Below are positions 25,991 to 33,727 of a stretch of DNA of 37,753 bases, piece by piece. This DNA is from an uncultured Actinomycetes bacterium (GTDB taxonomy: Bacteria; Actinomycetota; Actinomycetes; Nanopelagicales; Nanopelagicaceae): NCBI GenBank assembly GCA_903850565.1, contig CAINLV010000107.1, positions 1 through 37,753 on the forward strand. Direction: 5' to 3'. Position numbers and translations under genes: made by a program. Numbering within the stretch: position 1 is the first letter of the stretch; every line of letters starts with the position of its first letter. The notes under the pieces were generated by a model. That model ran no database searches. It was not told the origin of the DNA and saw nothing but the letters and a program-made list of their open reading frames with translations.

Positions 25991-27755
25991 AACTCTGCCA
26001 TTGCGAATTTGTGGTTGCTAATTGATCGTAGAAAGACCCTGAACCGAATGTAGGTAAAGCCCACTCGCCTTCGATTTCCACGATGCGGATACCAGGACGA
26101 TCCAAATATCCTAAAAGTTTTTCAATTTCTTCGTACGAGGATGCTGGCAAAACCTGCAGTGATGGAATTACTCGCTCGGATGTTTCAACTAAAGATGAGA
26201 TCGTTTGTGAAATAGCTACATTGGATTTTGAAATGGCCGAACCTGCTAATCGACCAAATCTAATGCAGATGAATTCGAAGTTGGGCCGTTTTTTAATAAC
26301 GCCAGAAGCATCGGGAACGGGGAAGGCAGCGACTAGATGTGGGATTAGCGTCAAAGCGTTTATCCGTTGTCCTCGTGCGGAGCCCTTAATGAAAGATGAA
26401 AGGCGATTGCGGAATTCTCCGGCTTCTTCGAACCTTTCGTCCTGAGAGAGCAGGTTCATCTTTGCCATCAACTTCTCTTGAACTTCGGCGCTGTTGGTGT
26501 GAATTAAATGGCGAGCTTTCTGGCTGTGCGCTTGGTATTGATCAGAATCTTCTTGGCCAATGCATGGAGCTCCACATTTACCCATATCAAAGAGCGCGCA
26601 TGAAGTGGCCCTCGGTGAAACCTTTAGTGGGATTTTCTTCGTGCATTGTCGAAGTGGCACAACTTCATGGATCGCCTCAATAGCAAATGCCGCCTCTGTT
26701 AAACCGTTGAATGGTCCGGTCCATCCGTCATCGTGATTTAAACCCTTAGTGCCACGTACGGAAGAGAGTCGGGGGAATGGTTCGTTGGTGAGTTTGATCC
26801 ATACCGCTTTCTCTTGAGAACGCGAACGGCGATTAAACCTGGGTTGTTTCTCCGAGATGAGTCGTAGCTCGCGGATTTGTGCTTCGATAATTGTGGCGCA
26901 TTCGATGATGTCAACTCTTTCAGCCAGCGACACCATGTCTCTAATTCGGCGACGAGTCTCTCCGGAACCGAAATAATTTCGAACCCGCGTCTTGAGGTTT
27001 CTGGAGGTTCCGATATAAAGGGCTTCGCCGGCAGAATCGCGAAATATATAAACGCCAGCTACTGCGGGAATTCCATCGGCAAGGTGTTTCTTTCTTCGTT
27101 GCTCTGGCGTGACCCGGTTGGTAAAACCTTGAAGGTCCTCCAGGGTGGAAACGCCCAGAGACCCTAATCGTTCCAGCAAGCCATGAAGTACCTCTACTGT
27201 GGCTTTCGCATCATCTAAGGCACGGTGATTGGGAGTAACTTCGGTGCCGAAGAACTTCGACAATGTTGATAATTTGCAGTCACGGACTTCTTCGCGGGCC
27301 AGGACTAACCGGGCGATGCGGGCCGTGTCCAAGACTGGATAATTTGGCCAGCTGTATCCCAGTTGCGCGGCAGCCCCTTTGAGAAAGCCCAGATCGAAGG
27401 GAGCGTTGTGGGCAACCAGCACCGTCTCTTCTTTGGAGCCACAAAATTCCAGAAAGGTGGGAAAGGCTTCGGCGATTGGAGGTGCGTGAAGAACCATTGC
27501 GTCGGTGATACCAGTCAGCACGGTGATAAAGGCTGGGATTGGAGCATTGGGATTGACAAAGGTTTGGAATACCGCAACAATTTCGCCGCCGCGTACTTTC
27601 ACCGCCCCAATTTCGGTGATCGCACTTCCATCTCGAATCGATGCGCCAGTGGTTTCTAAATCAACCACAACGAAGGTGGTATCTCTAAGTGCCCGCCCTA
27701 AATCTTCAAAGGTGGGCTGCCAACTGGTGGAACCGGTTTTCGAAGGCACAGACAC
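25974..27755 (-). CDS. DEDDh 3'-5' exonuclease fused to a GIY-YIG nuclease domain
   Basis: A 593-residue fusion of the type known in mycobacteria as Rv2191. Residues about 26-190 form a DnaQ-like DEDDh exonuclease: VVDLETTG (D32, E34), VAHNAPFDLGFL, and HRALDDAKAT. Residues about 225-310 form a UvrC-like GIY-YIG domain: GVYIFRDSAGEALYIGTSRN, an arginine in KTRVRNYF, and the catalytic glutamate in IIEAQIRELRLI. The C-terminal half has a cysteine-containing segment (CTKKIP, CALFDMGKCGAPCIGQ) and a UvrB-contact-like stretch. The role is inferred to be DNA repair. GTG 27755 is leaderless: TACGGT lies six bases upstream. Confidence 0.9.
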   Translation of the reverse strand: MSVPSKTGSTSWQPTFEDLGRALRDTTFVVVDLETTGASIRDGSAITEIGAVKVRGGEIVAVFQTFVNPNAPIPAFITVLTGITDAMVLHAPPIAEAFPTFLEFCGSKEETVLVAHNAPFDLGFLKGAAAQLGYSWPNYPVLDTARIARLVLAREEVRDCKLSTLSKFFGTEVTPNHRALDDAKATVEVLHGLLERLGSLGVSTLEDLQGFTNRVTPEQRRKKHLADGIPAVAGVYIFRDSAGEALYIGTSRNLKTRVRNYFGSGETRRRIRDMVSLAERVDIIECATIIEAQIRELRLISEKQPRFNRRSRSQEKAVWIKLTNEPFPRLSSVRGTKGLNHDDGWTGPFNGLTEAAFAIEAIHEVVPLRQCTKKIPLKVSPRATSCALFDMGKCGAPCIGQEDSDQYQAHSQKARHLIHTNSAEVQEKLMAKMNLLSQDERFEEAGEFRNRLSSFIKGSARGQRINALTLIPHLVAAFPVPDASGVIKKRPNFEFICIRFGRLAGSAISKSNVAISQTISSLVETSERVIPSLQVLPASSYEEIEKLLGYLDRPGIRIVEIEGEWALPTFGSGSFYDQLATTNSQWQSFTGND

Positions 27756-27761
27756 GATCCA

Positions 27762-27767
27762 ACCGTA
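27762..27767 (-). promoter_or_regulatory. -10 element of the exonuclease/GIY-YIG gene
   Basis: TACGGT lies six bases before the GTG at 27755. Confidence 0.45.
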
Positions 27768-27800
27768 CGCGTTCTCGGTGACAGGCGGGAAATGAGGTTA

Positions 27801-27806
27801 TAGGCT
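27801..27806 (+). promoter_or_regulatory. -10 element of the carboxylesterase-like gene
   Basis: TAGGCT lies six bases before the ATG at 27813; no ribosome binding site. Confidence 0.45.
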
Positions 27807-27812
27807 CTTTAC

Positions 27813-28574
27813 ATGTCTACTACTAATGCGCCAGAAGGCTGGCTCGACGATTTCGCTTCCGAAGGTCGAGGCGCAAATGCGTCTACAGGAATCTTGCTGG
27901 TCCACGGATTTACTGGATCCCCGGCTTCGATGCGACCTTGGGCTCATTTTATGAACGAGCTTGGCTACACCGTTCGCGTTCCTCGATTGCCAGGCCACGG
28001 TCGAAATTGGGAAGATTTAAATGCGGTTTCGTGGGAAGAATGGCCGGCTCGAGTTGTGCAAGATCTCCAAGCACTCAGGACGACCTGTTCCAAGGTATTT
28101 GTCTTCGGACTATCTATGGGCGGGGGCACCACTCTCAACGTGGCTGAGAACAATCTTGTCGATGGCATCGTTCTGGTCAACCCAATGATTCACATTCCTG
28201 GTATCCAAATTAAATTCGCTCCTGTGTTGGCGATGTTGAAAAAAGGTATGCCATCAGTAGGAAACGACATTAAGAAGCCAGATGTCACTGAATGGGGATA
28301 CGACGAGTTGCCTACTCGGGGAGTGCTGCAACTGAATAAACTTTTGAAATCAACTAAAGCAAATCTGGCAAAGGTCACTGCGCCCACTTTGCTCTTTCAT
28401 AGCGTTGAAGATCATGTGTTGCCGATTTCTAATTCAGACATCATCATGTCCGGGATTTCCAGTTCCAATAAACAACGCATCGAAATGACCAATAGTTATC
28501 ACGTAGCCACATTGGATTATGACGCAGATCTGATATTCGCAAACGCTTTGGCGCACGTCAAAGAATGGAGTTAG
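27813..28574 (+). CDS. Alpha/beta hydrolase, carboxylesterase/monoacylglycerol lipase type
   Basis: A 253-residue hydrolase with the esterase layout ILLVHGFTGSPASMRPWA (oxyanion hole), the nucleophile elbow FGLSMGGG (Ser about residue 98), an acid in HSVEDHVLP and a histidine in SYHVATLDYD. Probably a cytosolic carboxylesterase or monoglyceride lipase; substrate not deducible. The start is leaderless, divergent from the exonuclease gene. The last ten bases overlap the following GNAT gene. Confidence 0.87.
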   Translation: MSTTNAPEGWLDDFASEGRGANASTGILLVHGFTGSPASMRPWAHFMNELGYTVRVPRLPGHGRNWEDLNAVSWEEWPARVVQDLQALRTTCSKVFVFGLSMGGGTTLNVAENNLVDGIVLVNPMIHIPGIQIKFAPVLAMLKKGMPSVGNDIKKPDVTEWGYDELPTRGVLQLNKLLKSTKANLAKVTAPTLLFHSVEDHVLPISNSDIIMSGISSSNKQRIEMTNSYHVATLDYDADLIFANALAHVKEWS

Positions 28575-29131
28575 TTTCTCCGGAGTTTGAGCATCGAACG
28601 GAGCGCTTACTCCTTCGACCTCTCTCTCCTACCGATGAAGCTGATCTCTACAAGTACCAATCGCTACCTGATGTGGTGCGCTTTATTCCATGGCCTGCCC
28701 GAACTCAGCAGCAAGTTCACGATGCATTGATCAATGCCATAGCGAATAACCGGCTTTCAGATGAAGGCGACTACGCATTGCTGGGAATCGTTCTTCCCAG
28801 CACCGGTCAAGTTATTGGCCAGCTTTCTCTGATGTACCGAAGCAAGGAAGATCAACGAGCCGAAATCGGTTACGTTATCAATCCAGAATTTGCTAACCAG
28901 GGATTTGCCACCGAAGCCTGTGAAGCGTTGGTCTCACTCTTATTTGCCACCGGCAAATTCCATCGAATCGTTGCAAAAATTGACGCGAGAAATACACCTT
29001 CCGAATCGGTGGTCAAGAAATTGGGTTTTCGAAAAGAAGCCCACATGTTGGAAGAAGAATTTTTCAAAGGAGAGTGGACCGACACCCTCATCTACGCCGT
29101 TCTGAAAAATGAATGGCAGTCGGCTCACTAA
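28565..29131 (+). CDS. GNAT acetyltransferase, RimJ/RimL type
   Basis: A 188-residue GNAT protein of the RimJ/RimL-like subgroup: N-terminal TERLLLRPLSPTDEADLYKY, middle strand GEIGYV-like segment RAEIGYVINPEFANQGFATE (acetyl-CoA loop), and the closing NTPSESVVKKLGFRKEAHM. The acceptor may be a protein N-terminus or a small amine; unknown. Its ATG lies inside the end of the hydrolase gene, so translation is probably coupled. Its 3' end overlaps the small minus-strand gene by 44 bases. Confidence 0.87.
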   Translation: MELVSPEFEHRTERLLLRPLSPTDEADLYKYQSLPDVVRFIPWPARTQQQVHDALINAIANNRLSDEGDYALLGIVLPSTGQVIGQLSLMYRSKEDQRAEIGYVINPEFANQGFATEACEALVSLLFATGKFHRIVAKIDARNTPSESVVKKLGFRKEAHMLEEEFFKGEWTDTLIYAVLKNEWQSAH

Positions 29132-29330
29132 ATATTAGGCGACCTTCTTGAAGTTCAACTTGCGCATCAACGCCAAACAAGTGGGCCAAAATGGCTAATC
29201 GGTGGTGGCCATCTTTTTGACCAATTTCGTTAGAGAGAAATATTGCTGGACCTTTCTCAGGTTGCCAAACGCCAATCGGTAAATCAGATAGCGAGTAAAT
29301 ACCCTTCATCGAAATGGGAGCATTTAGCAC
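29088..29330 (-). CDS. Small protein with a DGHHRL motif
   Basis: An 80-residue reading frame in the gap between GNAT and methyltransferase genes, beginning GTG 29330. The sequence looks protein-like: GVWQPEKGPAIFLSNEIG leads to QKDGHHRLAILAHLFG. DGHHRL resembles the nucleotide-loop motif of ParB/sulfiredoxin-like small domains, but the protein is too short to assign. Support for being real is a perfect TATAAT (29344-29339 minus strand) eight bases upstream and a coherent composition. Against it is the 44-base overlap with the convergent GNAT gene. Function unknown. Confidence 0.6.
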   Translation of the reverse strand: MLNAPISMKGIYSLSDLPIGVWQPEKGPAIFLSNEIGQKDGHHRLAILAHLFGVDAQVELQEGRLIFSEPTAIHFSERRR

Positions 29331-29338
29331 AGGAAAAG

Positions 29339-29346
29339 ATTATACT
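29339..29346. promoter_or_regulatory. Bidirectional promoter with overlapping -10 elements
   Basis: ATTATACT contains TATAAT on the minus strand (29344-29339, eight bases from GTG 29330) and TATACT on the plus strand (29341-29346, six bases from ATG 29353). They share four bases. No ribosome binding site is needed to explain either start. Confidence 0.6.
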
Positions 29347-29352
29347 AGGAAA

Positions 29353-29985
29353 ATGCATGATTCATCGCTTTTTCATGGCGGTCTCTTCTTTTCTACCTAT
29401 CTTCGCGATCGTGAAAATCTTAAGATCGTGGATATCGGTGCGATGGACGTCAACGGCTCGCTCCGGCAATTTTCTCCGCCCAACTGTGAGTATGTTGGAG
29501 TGGATTTTGAATCTGGACCTGGGGTCGATGTAGTGATTGACGATCCATATTTTCTTCCTTTCGAAGATGCGTCGGTGGATGTTGTGGTATCTAGTTCATG
29601 TCTTGAACATTCGGAATTCTTCTGGTTGGTCTTTGCAGAGATGCAACGGATTTTGAAGCCAGGGGGATTGACCTATATCAATGCCCCGGCAAATGGCTGG
29701 GTGCATCAATATCCGGTTGATTGTTTTCGCTTCTACCCAGATGCGGGAGTGGCCTTACAGAATTGGGCCAGGCGCCAAGGTCACAAAACAACAATGCTGG
29801 AATCCTTTGTTGGAAACCGGGCAAATGATGGATGGAATGATTTCGTCGCTGTTTATGTTTCCGACGAAAATGGCTCAAGAAATCCGGGCGCACGGATGTT
29901 GAGCAACGTTGGAAATTACACCAACGGGCGCCTCTTGATGGGAGACACCTTGGTCGCCTTTAATGACAAGTCACTCTTTGAGTAA
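29353..29985 (+). CDS. Class I SAM-dependent methyltransferase
   Basis: A 210-residue methyltransferase of the Methyltransf_11 type. The SAM-binding strand is IVDIGAMDVNGSLRQF rather than a GxGxG loop, followed by YVGVDFESGPGVDVV (acidic ribose-binding residue), LPFEDASVDVVVSSSCLEHS and RILKPGGLTYINAP. The substrate is unknown; proteins of this kind sit in sugar and cell-envelope loci among others. I place the start at ATG 29353: TATACT lies six bases upstream, and the alternative ATG at 29314 precedes that promoter. Confidence 0.85.
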   Translation: MHDSSLFHGGLFFSTYLRDRENLKIVDIGAMDVNGSLRQFSPPNCEYVGVDFESGPGVDVVIDDPYFLPFEDASVDVVVSSSCLEHSEFFWLVFAEMQRILKPGGLTYINAPANGWVHQYPVDCFRFYPDAGVALQNWARRQGHKTTMLESFVGNRANDGWNDFVAVYVSDENGSRNPGARMLSNVGNYTNGRLLMGDTLVAFNDKSLFE

Positions 29986-30018
29986 TGGATATTTCTCCAA
30001 ACTCGTTGACTGGGTTGC

Positions 30019-30024
30019 TACCGT
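30019..30024 (+). promoter_or_regulatory. -10 element of the cysteine-synthase-like gene
   Basis: TACCGT lies six bases before the ATG at 30031. Confidence 0.45.
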
Positions 30025-30030
30025 AGTCAT

Positions 30031-30918
30031 ATGAAAACGATTCTGGATGCCATAGGAGATACGCCCTTTCTGGAGATTGAAGGAATCTGGGTCAAGATGG
30101 AATATCTCAATCCATCTGGTTCCATTAAGGCCCGAATCGCTAAATACATGATTGAACGAGCCGAGTCTGAAGGGTTGCTGAAAAAGGGCGACACCATTGT
30201 TGAGGCAAGCAGTGGCAACACCGGGAACGCCATGAGCATGGTCGCGGCTGTTAAGGGATACAAAATGCTGGTGTTGACTCCCAAGGGCTTAAGCCAAGAG
30301 CGCACGGCAATTTCGCAGGCGTTTGGTGCCGAAGTCCGTTCGTTGGGAGATTTCCATGTGAACAATGCTTTGGATGAGGTTCGAAAAATCGGGGCGATGC
30401 CTGGCTATTTTGCGCCGCAGCAATTTGATAATGAATGGAATGTCATAGAAAACCACGATTGGTTAGGACAAGAAATCCTTCGAGAACTTCCCGCTAAACC
30501 CGATCTTGTCGTTGGTGGGGTAGGTACGGGCGGCACGTTGATTGGTGTGGGCAAAGCTTTTAAAGAAATTAATCCAGAATGCAAGAGTTATGCTCTGGAA
30601 CCTTCGGAATCTTGCACTATCGCTTGTGGCGAGGTGGCCAAACATTTGATCGAAGGAATTTCCGATGGTTTCATTCCAGGAATTATTGAACGTCACGCAA
30701 AGGAGATAGATGGGTTCGTGCACATTCATTCGCACGACGCTATCGCCGAGATGCGCAGGCTGGCTCGGAACCATGGAATCTTCATTGGTCCTTCATCCGG
30801 TGCGCACATGTTGGCCGCCAAACAATTGAAAGAAGAGTTGGGGCTTGAAACGATTGTTACATTTTTCTGCGATGAAGGTGAAAAGTACATCAATGATTAC
30901 TGGCTGAATCCAGCTTAA
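30031..30918 (+). CDS. Cysteine synthase family PLP enzyme
   Basis: A 295-residue fold-type II PLP enzyme. The PLP lysine is in NPSGSIKARIAKYMIERA (about residue 34), the substrate loop is EASSGNTGNAMS, the phosphate-binding glycine loop is GGVGTGGTLIGVGK, and the cofactor-contact serine is in FIGPSSGAHML. This fits O-acetylserine or O-phosphoserine sulfhydrylases (CysK/CysM), but cystathionine beta-synthase-like specificity cannot be excluded. No serine acetyltransferase gene is near. The start is leaderless. Confidence 0.85.
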   Translation: MKTILDAIGDTPFLEIEGIWVKMEYLNPSGSIKARIAKYMIERAESEGLLKKGDTIVEASSGNTGNAMSMVAAVKGYKMLVLTPKGLSQERTAISQAFGAEVRSLGDFHVNNALDEVRKIGAMPGYFAPQQFDNEWNVIENHDWLGQEILRELPAKPDLVVGGVGTGGTLIGVGKAFKEINPECKSYALEPSESCTIACGEVAKHLIEGISDGFIPGIIERHAKEIDGFVHIHSHDAIAEMRRLARNHGIFIGPSSGAHMLAAKQLKEELGLETIVTFFCDEGEKYINDYWLNPA

Positions 30919-30947
30919 TTATCGTTCCTGGATCTGCGCGATGTGGC

Positions 30948-30953
30948 TATTGT
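30948..30953 (+). promoter_or_regulatory. -10 element of the PaiB-like gene
   Basis: TATTGT lies seven bases before the GTG at 30961, which supports that start over the GTG at 30943. Confidence 0.4.
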
Positions 30954-30960
30954 TGCCGCT

Positions 30961-31590
30961 GTGTATACGCCAGATACTTTCTTGCCAACTGATGAGCAGA
31001 CCAATGAATTCTTGCGGGATGTCTCAGCTGCTCATTTGGTGACATCCACTCCGAATGGATTAGTTTCTACTTTCTTGCCCTTTCTATTTCGAAGCCAAGC
31101 TGGCACACGTGGCTCATTGGTAAGCCATATGGCCCGCAACAATGACCATTGGCAGATGGATTCAACTTCCGATTCGTTAGTTATCGTGACCGCAAATGAT
31201 TCCTATGTGACCCCTTCTTGGTATCCATCGAAGAAGGAGCATGGCCGAGTAGTGCCTACCTACAACTACATGATTGCGCACGTTTACGGCGAACTCATCG
31301 TTCATGACGATGTCGACTGGTTAAATCGTCAAGTACGGGAATTAAGTGATCGGTTTGAATCGGGCAGATCTAATCCTTGGAGCGTTGATGAGGCTCCTGA
31401 TAAATATATGCAGGGACAAATATTGGCAATCGTTGGGATTGAGGTAGTGATTAACAGGGTTGAAGCGAAATTTAAAATGAGTCAGAATCGGCCGTCCACA
31501 GATATCGATGGTGTAGTAACTGGCTTAGCAAGTGATGGCTTGATTGCGCAGTCAAAAGCTGTTGAAGAACTTCGTCCATCTGACAAATAG
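30961..31590 (+). CDS. PaiB-like FMN-binding protein
   Basis: A 209-residue split-barrel flavin-binding protein of the PaiB (FMN_bind_2) family. Landmarks are YTPDTFLPTDEQTNEFL at the start, GLVSTFLPFLFRSQAGTRGS, SHMARNNDHW, the central SYVTPSWYPSKKEHGRVVPT and the NYMIAHVYG strand. In Bacillus, PaiB was linked to control of sporulation and degradative enzymes, but the biochemical role of the family is unsettled. GTG 30961 (Met-Tyr-Thr-Pro) matches the family N-terminus and has a -10 seven bases upstream. Confidence 0.85.
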   Translation: MYTPDTFLPTDEQTNEFLRDVSAAHLVTSTPNGLVSTFLPFLFRSQAGTRGSLVSHMARNNDHWQMDSTSDSLVIVTANDSYVTPSWYPSKKEHGRVVPTYNYMIAHVYGELIVHDDVDWLNRQVRELSDRFESGRSNPWSVDEAPDKYMQGQILAIVGIEVVINRVEAKFKMSQNRPSTDIDGVVTGLASDGLIAQSKAVEELRPSDK

Positions 31591-31595
31591 TCCAG

Positions 31596-31601
31596 TAGCC
31601 T
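31596..31601 (+). promoter_or_regulatory. -10 element of the VOC-Nudix pair
   Basis: TAGCCT lies seven bases before the ATG at 31609. Confidence 0.4.
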
Positions 31602-31608
31602 TGCGCGC

Positions 31609-32061
31609 ATGATTTCAATCAGCCACATGCTTTGGTTCGACGATAAAGCCGAAGAGGCCGCCAATTTCTACACTTCGTTAGTCCCTAATTCAAAGATGGG
31701 CCATATTTCGCGAAACGGCGATGGGAATGCTTTTACAGTCGAATTCGAAATAGCCGGCAATAAGTATGTTGGGCTCAATGGCGGGCCGGTTTTTACCTTC
31801 AACGAATCTTTTTCGATTGTCATTACCTGTGACGGTCAAGAAGATGTAGATCACTATTGGAATGCGCTAATTGCCGACGGAGGTTCTGAGGGACGCTGTG
31901 GCTGGCTAAAGGATAAGTTTGGGCTCTCATGGCAGGTGGTTCCGGTCCAGTTGATGCAATGCCTGGGCAATCCAGATCCAGAGCGCGCGCAACGAGCCAT
32001 GAGTGCAATGATACAAATGAATAAATTAATTGTGGCAGAGTTGGAAGCTGCCGTAGCTTAA
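31609..32061 (+). CDS. VOC family protein, PhnB-like
   Basis: A 150-residue vicinal-oxygen-chelate protein of the PhnB/3-demethylubiquinone-methyltransferase-like group, recognised by MLWFDDKAEEAANFYTSLVP, GNKYVGLNGGPVFTFNES and the C-terminal CGWLKDKFGLSWQVVPVQLM. Such proteins are often annotated as methyltransferases but lack a SAM site; a metal- or ligand-binding role is more likely. The stop overlaps the Nudix start by one base (TAATG), so the two are translationally coupled. Confidence 0.85.
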   Translation: MISISHMLWFDDKAEEAANFYTSLVPNSKMGHISRNGDGNAFTVEFEIAGNKYVGLNGGPVFTFNESFSIVITCDGQEDVDHYWNALIADGGSEGRCGWLKDKFGLSWQVVPVQLMQCLGNPDPERAQRAMSAMIQMNKLIVAELEAAVA

Positions 32062-32432
32062 TGTCCGAAGAGATCCTGATTCGAAAGACCGCACGAGTTC
32101 TCTTGGTAAATGATCTAGACCGCGCCTTGCTATTCAAGAGTTTCTCGGAGACCAATGGCGATTCCTTTTGGTATCCGCCCGGAGGCGGTTTGCTAGAAGG
32201 CGAGGATTTCGAGCAAGCAGCCAGGCGGGAAATTTTCGAGGAAACCGGGATCGCTCACCTGGCAGATTTACACCAGTTTGGAACCCGGGAAAGTATTTTC
32301 GTTTTTCAATCCATCAGAACGCTCTTTGACGAGGTCTGGTTTTACGCCTTGGTCCCGGGCAACCTGCCGGAACTGATTTCAGAGTTACTTCTTACCGGCA
32401 AATTGGAAGGGGCTCGGACACTTCCGATCTGA
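32061..32432 (+). CDS. Nudix hydrolase
   Basis: A 123-residue Nudix protein. The Nudix box reads GGLLEGEDFEQAARREIFEETGIA, spaced as the consensus requires, giving the Mg-binding glutamates for pyrophosphate hydrolysis. YPPGGG precedes the box as in ADP-ribose and NTP pyrophosphatases. The substrate is unknown. It is slightly short: the domain ends soon after the LPELISEL segment. Coupled to the VOC gene upstream. Confidence 0.85.
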   Translation: MSEEILIRKTARVLLVNDLDRALLFKSFSETNGDSFWYPPGGGLLEGEDFEQAARREIFEETGIAHLADLHQFGTRESIFVFQSIRTLFDEVWFYALVPGNLPELISELLLTGKLEGARTLPI

Positions 32433-32463
32433 AAGAAGGCTCGGTGCAGATGAGCAGATTCGC

Positions 32464-32469
32464 TAGAGT
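32464..32469 (+). promoter_or_regulatory. -10 element of the SDR gene
   Basis: TAGAGT lies six bases before the ATG at 32476. Confidence 0.45.
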
Positions 32470-32475
32470 TGGAAA

Positions 32476-33258
32476 ATGACAGGTATTGAAATTTTTTCGC
32501 TCTCTGGAAAATGTGCAGTGATTACCGGGGCGGGTGGGGCAATCGGTTCAACTATTGCTCAAGCGCTATCGGCTGCTGGGGCAAAGGTTTTTCTCCAGGA
32601 TTTCAATCAAGTTGGTTTAACTGCTATTTCCAATGTCATCTCCACCAGTGGCGGACAGTCCTGGGAATATATCTGCGATCTGTCAGATATAAGTTCCATC
32701 GAACCATTTATAGCGACTGCAGCTGAGAAAATGGGTGGCATCGATATCCTGATTAATTGTGCCGGTATCAATCGCAGAAAGCCCATCGATGAAGTTACTC
32801 CCGAAGATTTCGATGCAATCGTCGCCGTCAATATGAAGGCGGTCTTCTTTGCTTCCCAAGCAGTCCATCCCCATATGAAACTTCGCGGCGGGGGAGCCAT
32901 CGTAAATATCAGTTCCATCACAGCTCGATATAGCTTTGCTATGGGTTCGGTATATGCGGCCACTAAAGCCGCGATTTCTGCCATGGCAAGGTCTTTTTCA
33001 CGCGAATGGGTTTCGGATGGAATTCGCGTTAACTCGATAGAGCCAGGCTACGTGAAAACAGAATTCACCCGTCCAGTGTGGGGAGACCCACAACGAGCCG
33101 AATGGTTCAAACGATTCGTACCGATGGGCCGGTTAGCAGAACCCGAAGAGCTGATCGGGGCGGTTCTCTATTTAGCCAGTGATGCATCTTCATATGTCAC
33201 CGGACAGACAATTGTTATCGATGGCGGTTTAACTGCCGGCGGGGATTTCGACAAATAA
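32476..33258 (+). CDS. Short-chain dehydrogenase/reductase
   Basis: A 260-residue classical SDR. The cofactor motif is TGAGGAIGSTIAQAL (the central Gly pattern slightly altered from TGxxxGIG), followed by NCAGINRR, the catalytic Ser in NISSITARYS, the YAATK pair (Tyr and Lys), and EPGYVKTEFT. The C-terminal SYVTGQTIVIDGGLTAGG is standard. It most resembles gluconate 5-dehydrogenase and other sugar/polyol dehydrogenases, but the substrate is unproven. The start is leaderless. Confidence 0.88.
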   Translation: MTGIEIFSLSGKCAVITGAGGAIGSTIAQALSAAGAKVFLQDFNQVGLTAISNVISTSGGQSWEYICDLSDISSIEPFIATAAEKMGGIDILINCAGINRRKPIDEVTPEDFDAIVAVNMKAVFFASQAVHPHMKLRGGGAIVNISSITARYSFAMGSVYAATKAAISAMARSFSREWVSDGIRVNSIEPGYVKTEFTRPVWGDPQRAEWFKRFVPMGRLAEPEELIGAVLYLASDASSYVTGQTIVIDGGLTAGGDFDK

Positions 33259-33278
33259 GCGTTCATTAAGTTTCTCAA

Positions 33279-33284
33279 TACAAT
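33279..33284 (+). promoter_or_regulatory. -10 element of the GNAT gene at 33291
   Basis: TACAAT lies six bases before the ATG at 33291. Confidence 0.5.
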
Positions 33285-33290
33285 GCCCAT

Positions 33291-33698
33291 ATGCGCATAA
33301 GTTTTGATAAATCCGATGTAGATATCAATAAATTGGTCACTTGGCTTTCTGAAGAGTCGTATTGGGCACAAGGTAGAAGCGCTGTCATAATCGAAAAATC
33401 GATTAAAAATTCCGAAACGATCTCCGCCATAAGTGACTCTGGCGAATTTATTGGCTTTGGTCGATTGGTGACCGACAAGGCAACCTTTGGTTGGCTCTGC
33501 GATGTCTATGTGGATGCAGATTACCGAGGGCAAGGCGTGGGCAAGGCCATTGCGGCAGGCGCTCAAGAAATATTGAAGGAGCTTCCAAAATTTCGGTTAT
33601 TGCTGGTCACCAAAGATGCTCACGAGGTTTACCGTTCAGTTGGATTTTCAGAGTTGGAGAATCCGGACCGATGGATGTTCTTGGATAAGGGCTTTTAA
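33291..33698 (+). CDS. GNAT acetyltransferase
   Basis: A 135-residue minimal GNAT domain: FIGFGRLVTDKATFGWLCDV followed by the acetyl-CoA loop DADYRGQGVGKAIAAGA and the C-terminal EVYRSVGFSELENPDRWM. This compact form is common among small-molecule N-acetyltransferases; the acceptor is unknown. The start is leaderless and monocistronic by spacing. Confidence 0.87.
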   Translation: MRISFDKSDVDINKLVTWLSEESYWAQGRSAVIIEKSIKNSETISAISDSGEFIGFGRLVTDKATFGWLCDVYVDADYRGQGVGKAIAAGAQEILKELPKFRLLLVTKDAHEVYRSVGFSELENPDRWMFLDKGF

Positions 33699-33715
33699 AG
33701 GGAGGATCCCTGCGT

Positions 33716-33721
33716 TAGTTT
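33716..33721 (+). promoter_or_regulatory. -10 element of the PAP2-like gene
   Basis: TAGTTT lies six bases before the GTG at 33728. Confidence 0.45.
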
Positions 33722-33727
33722 TGTTCC

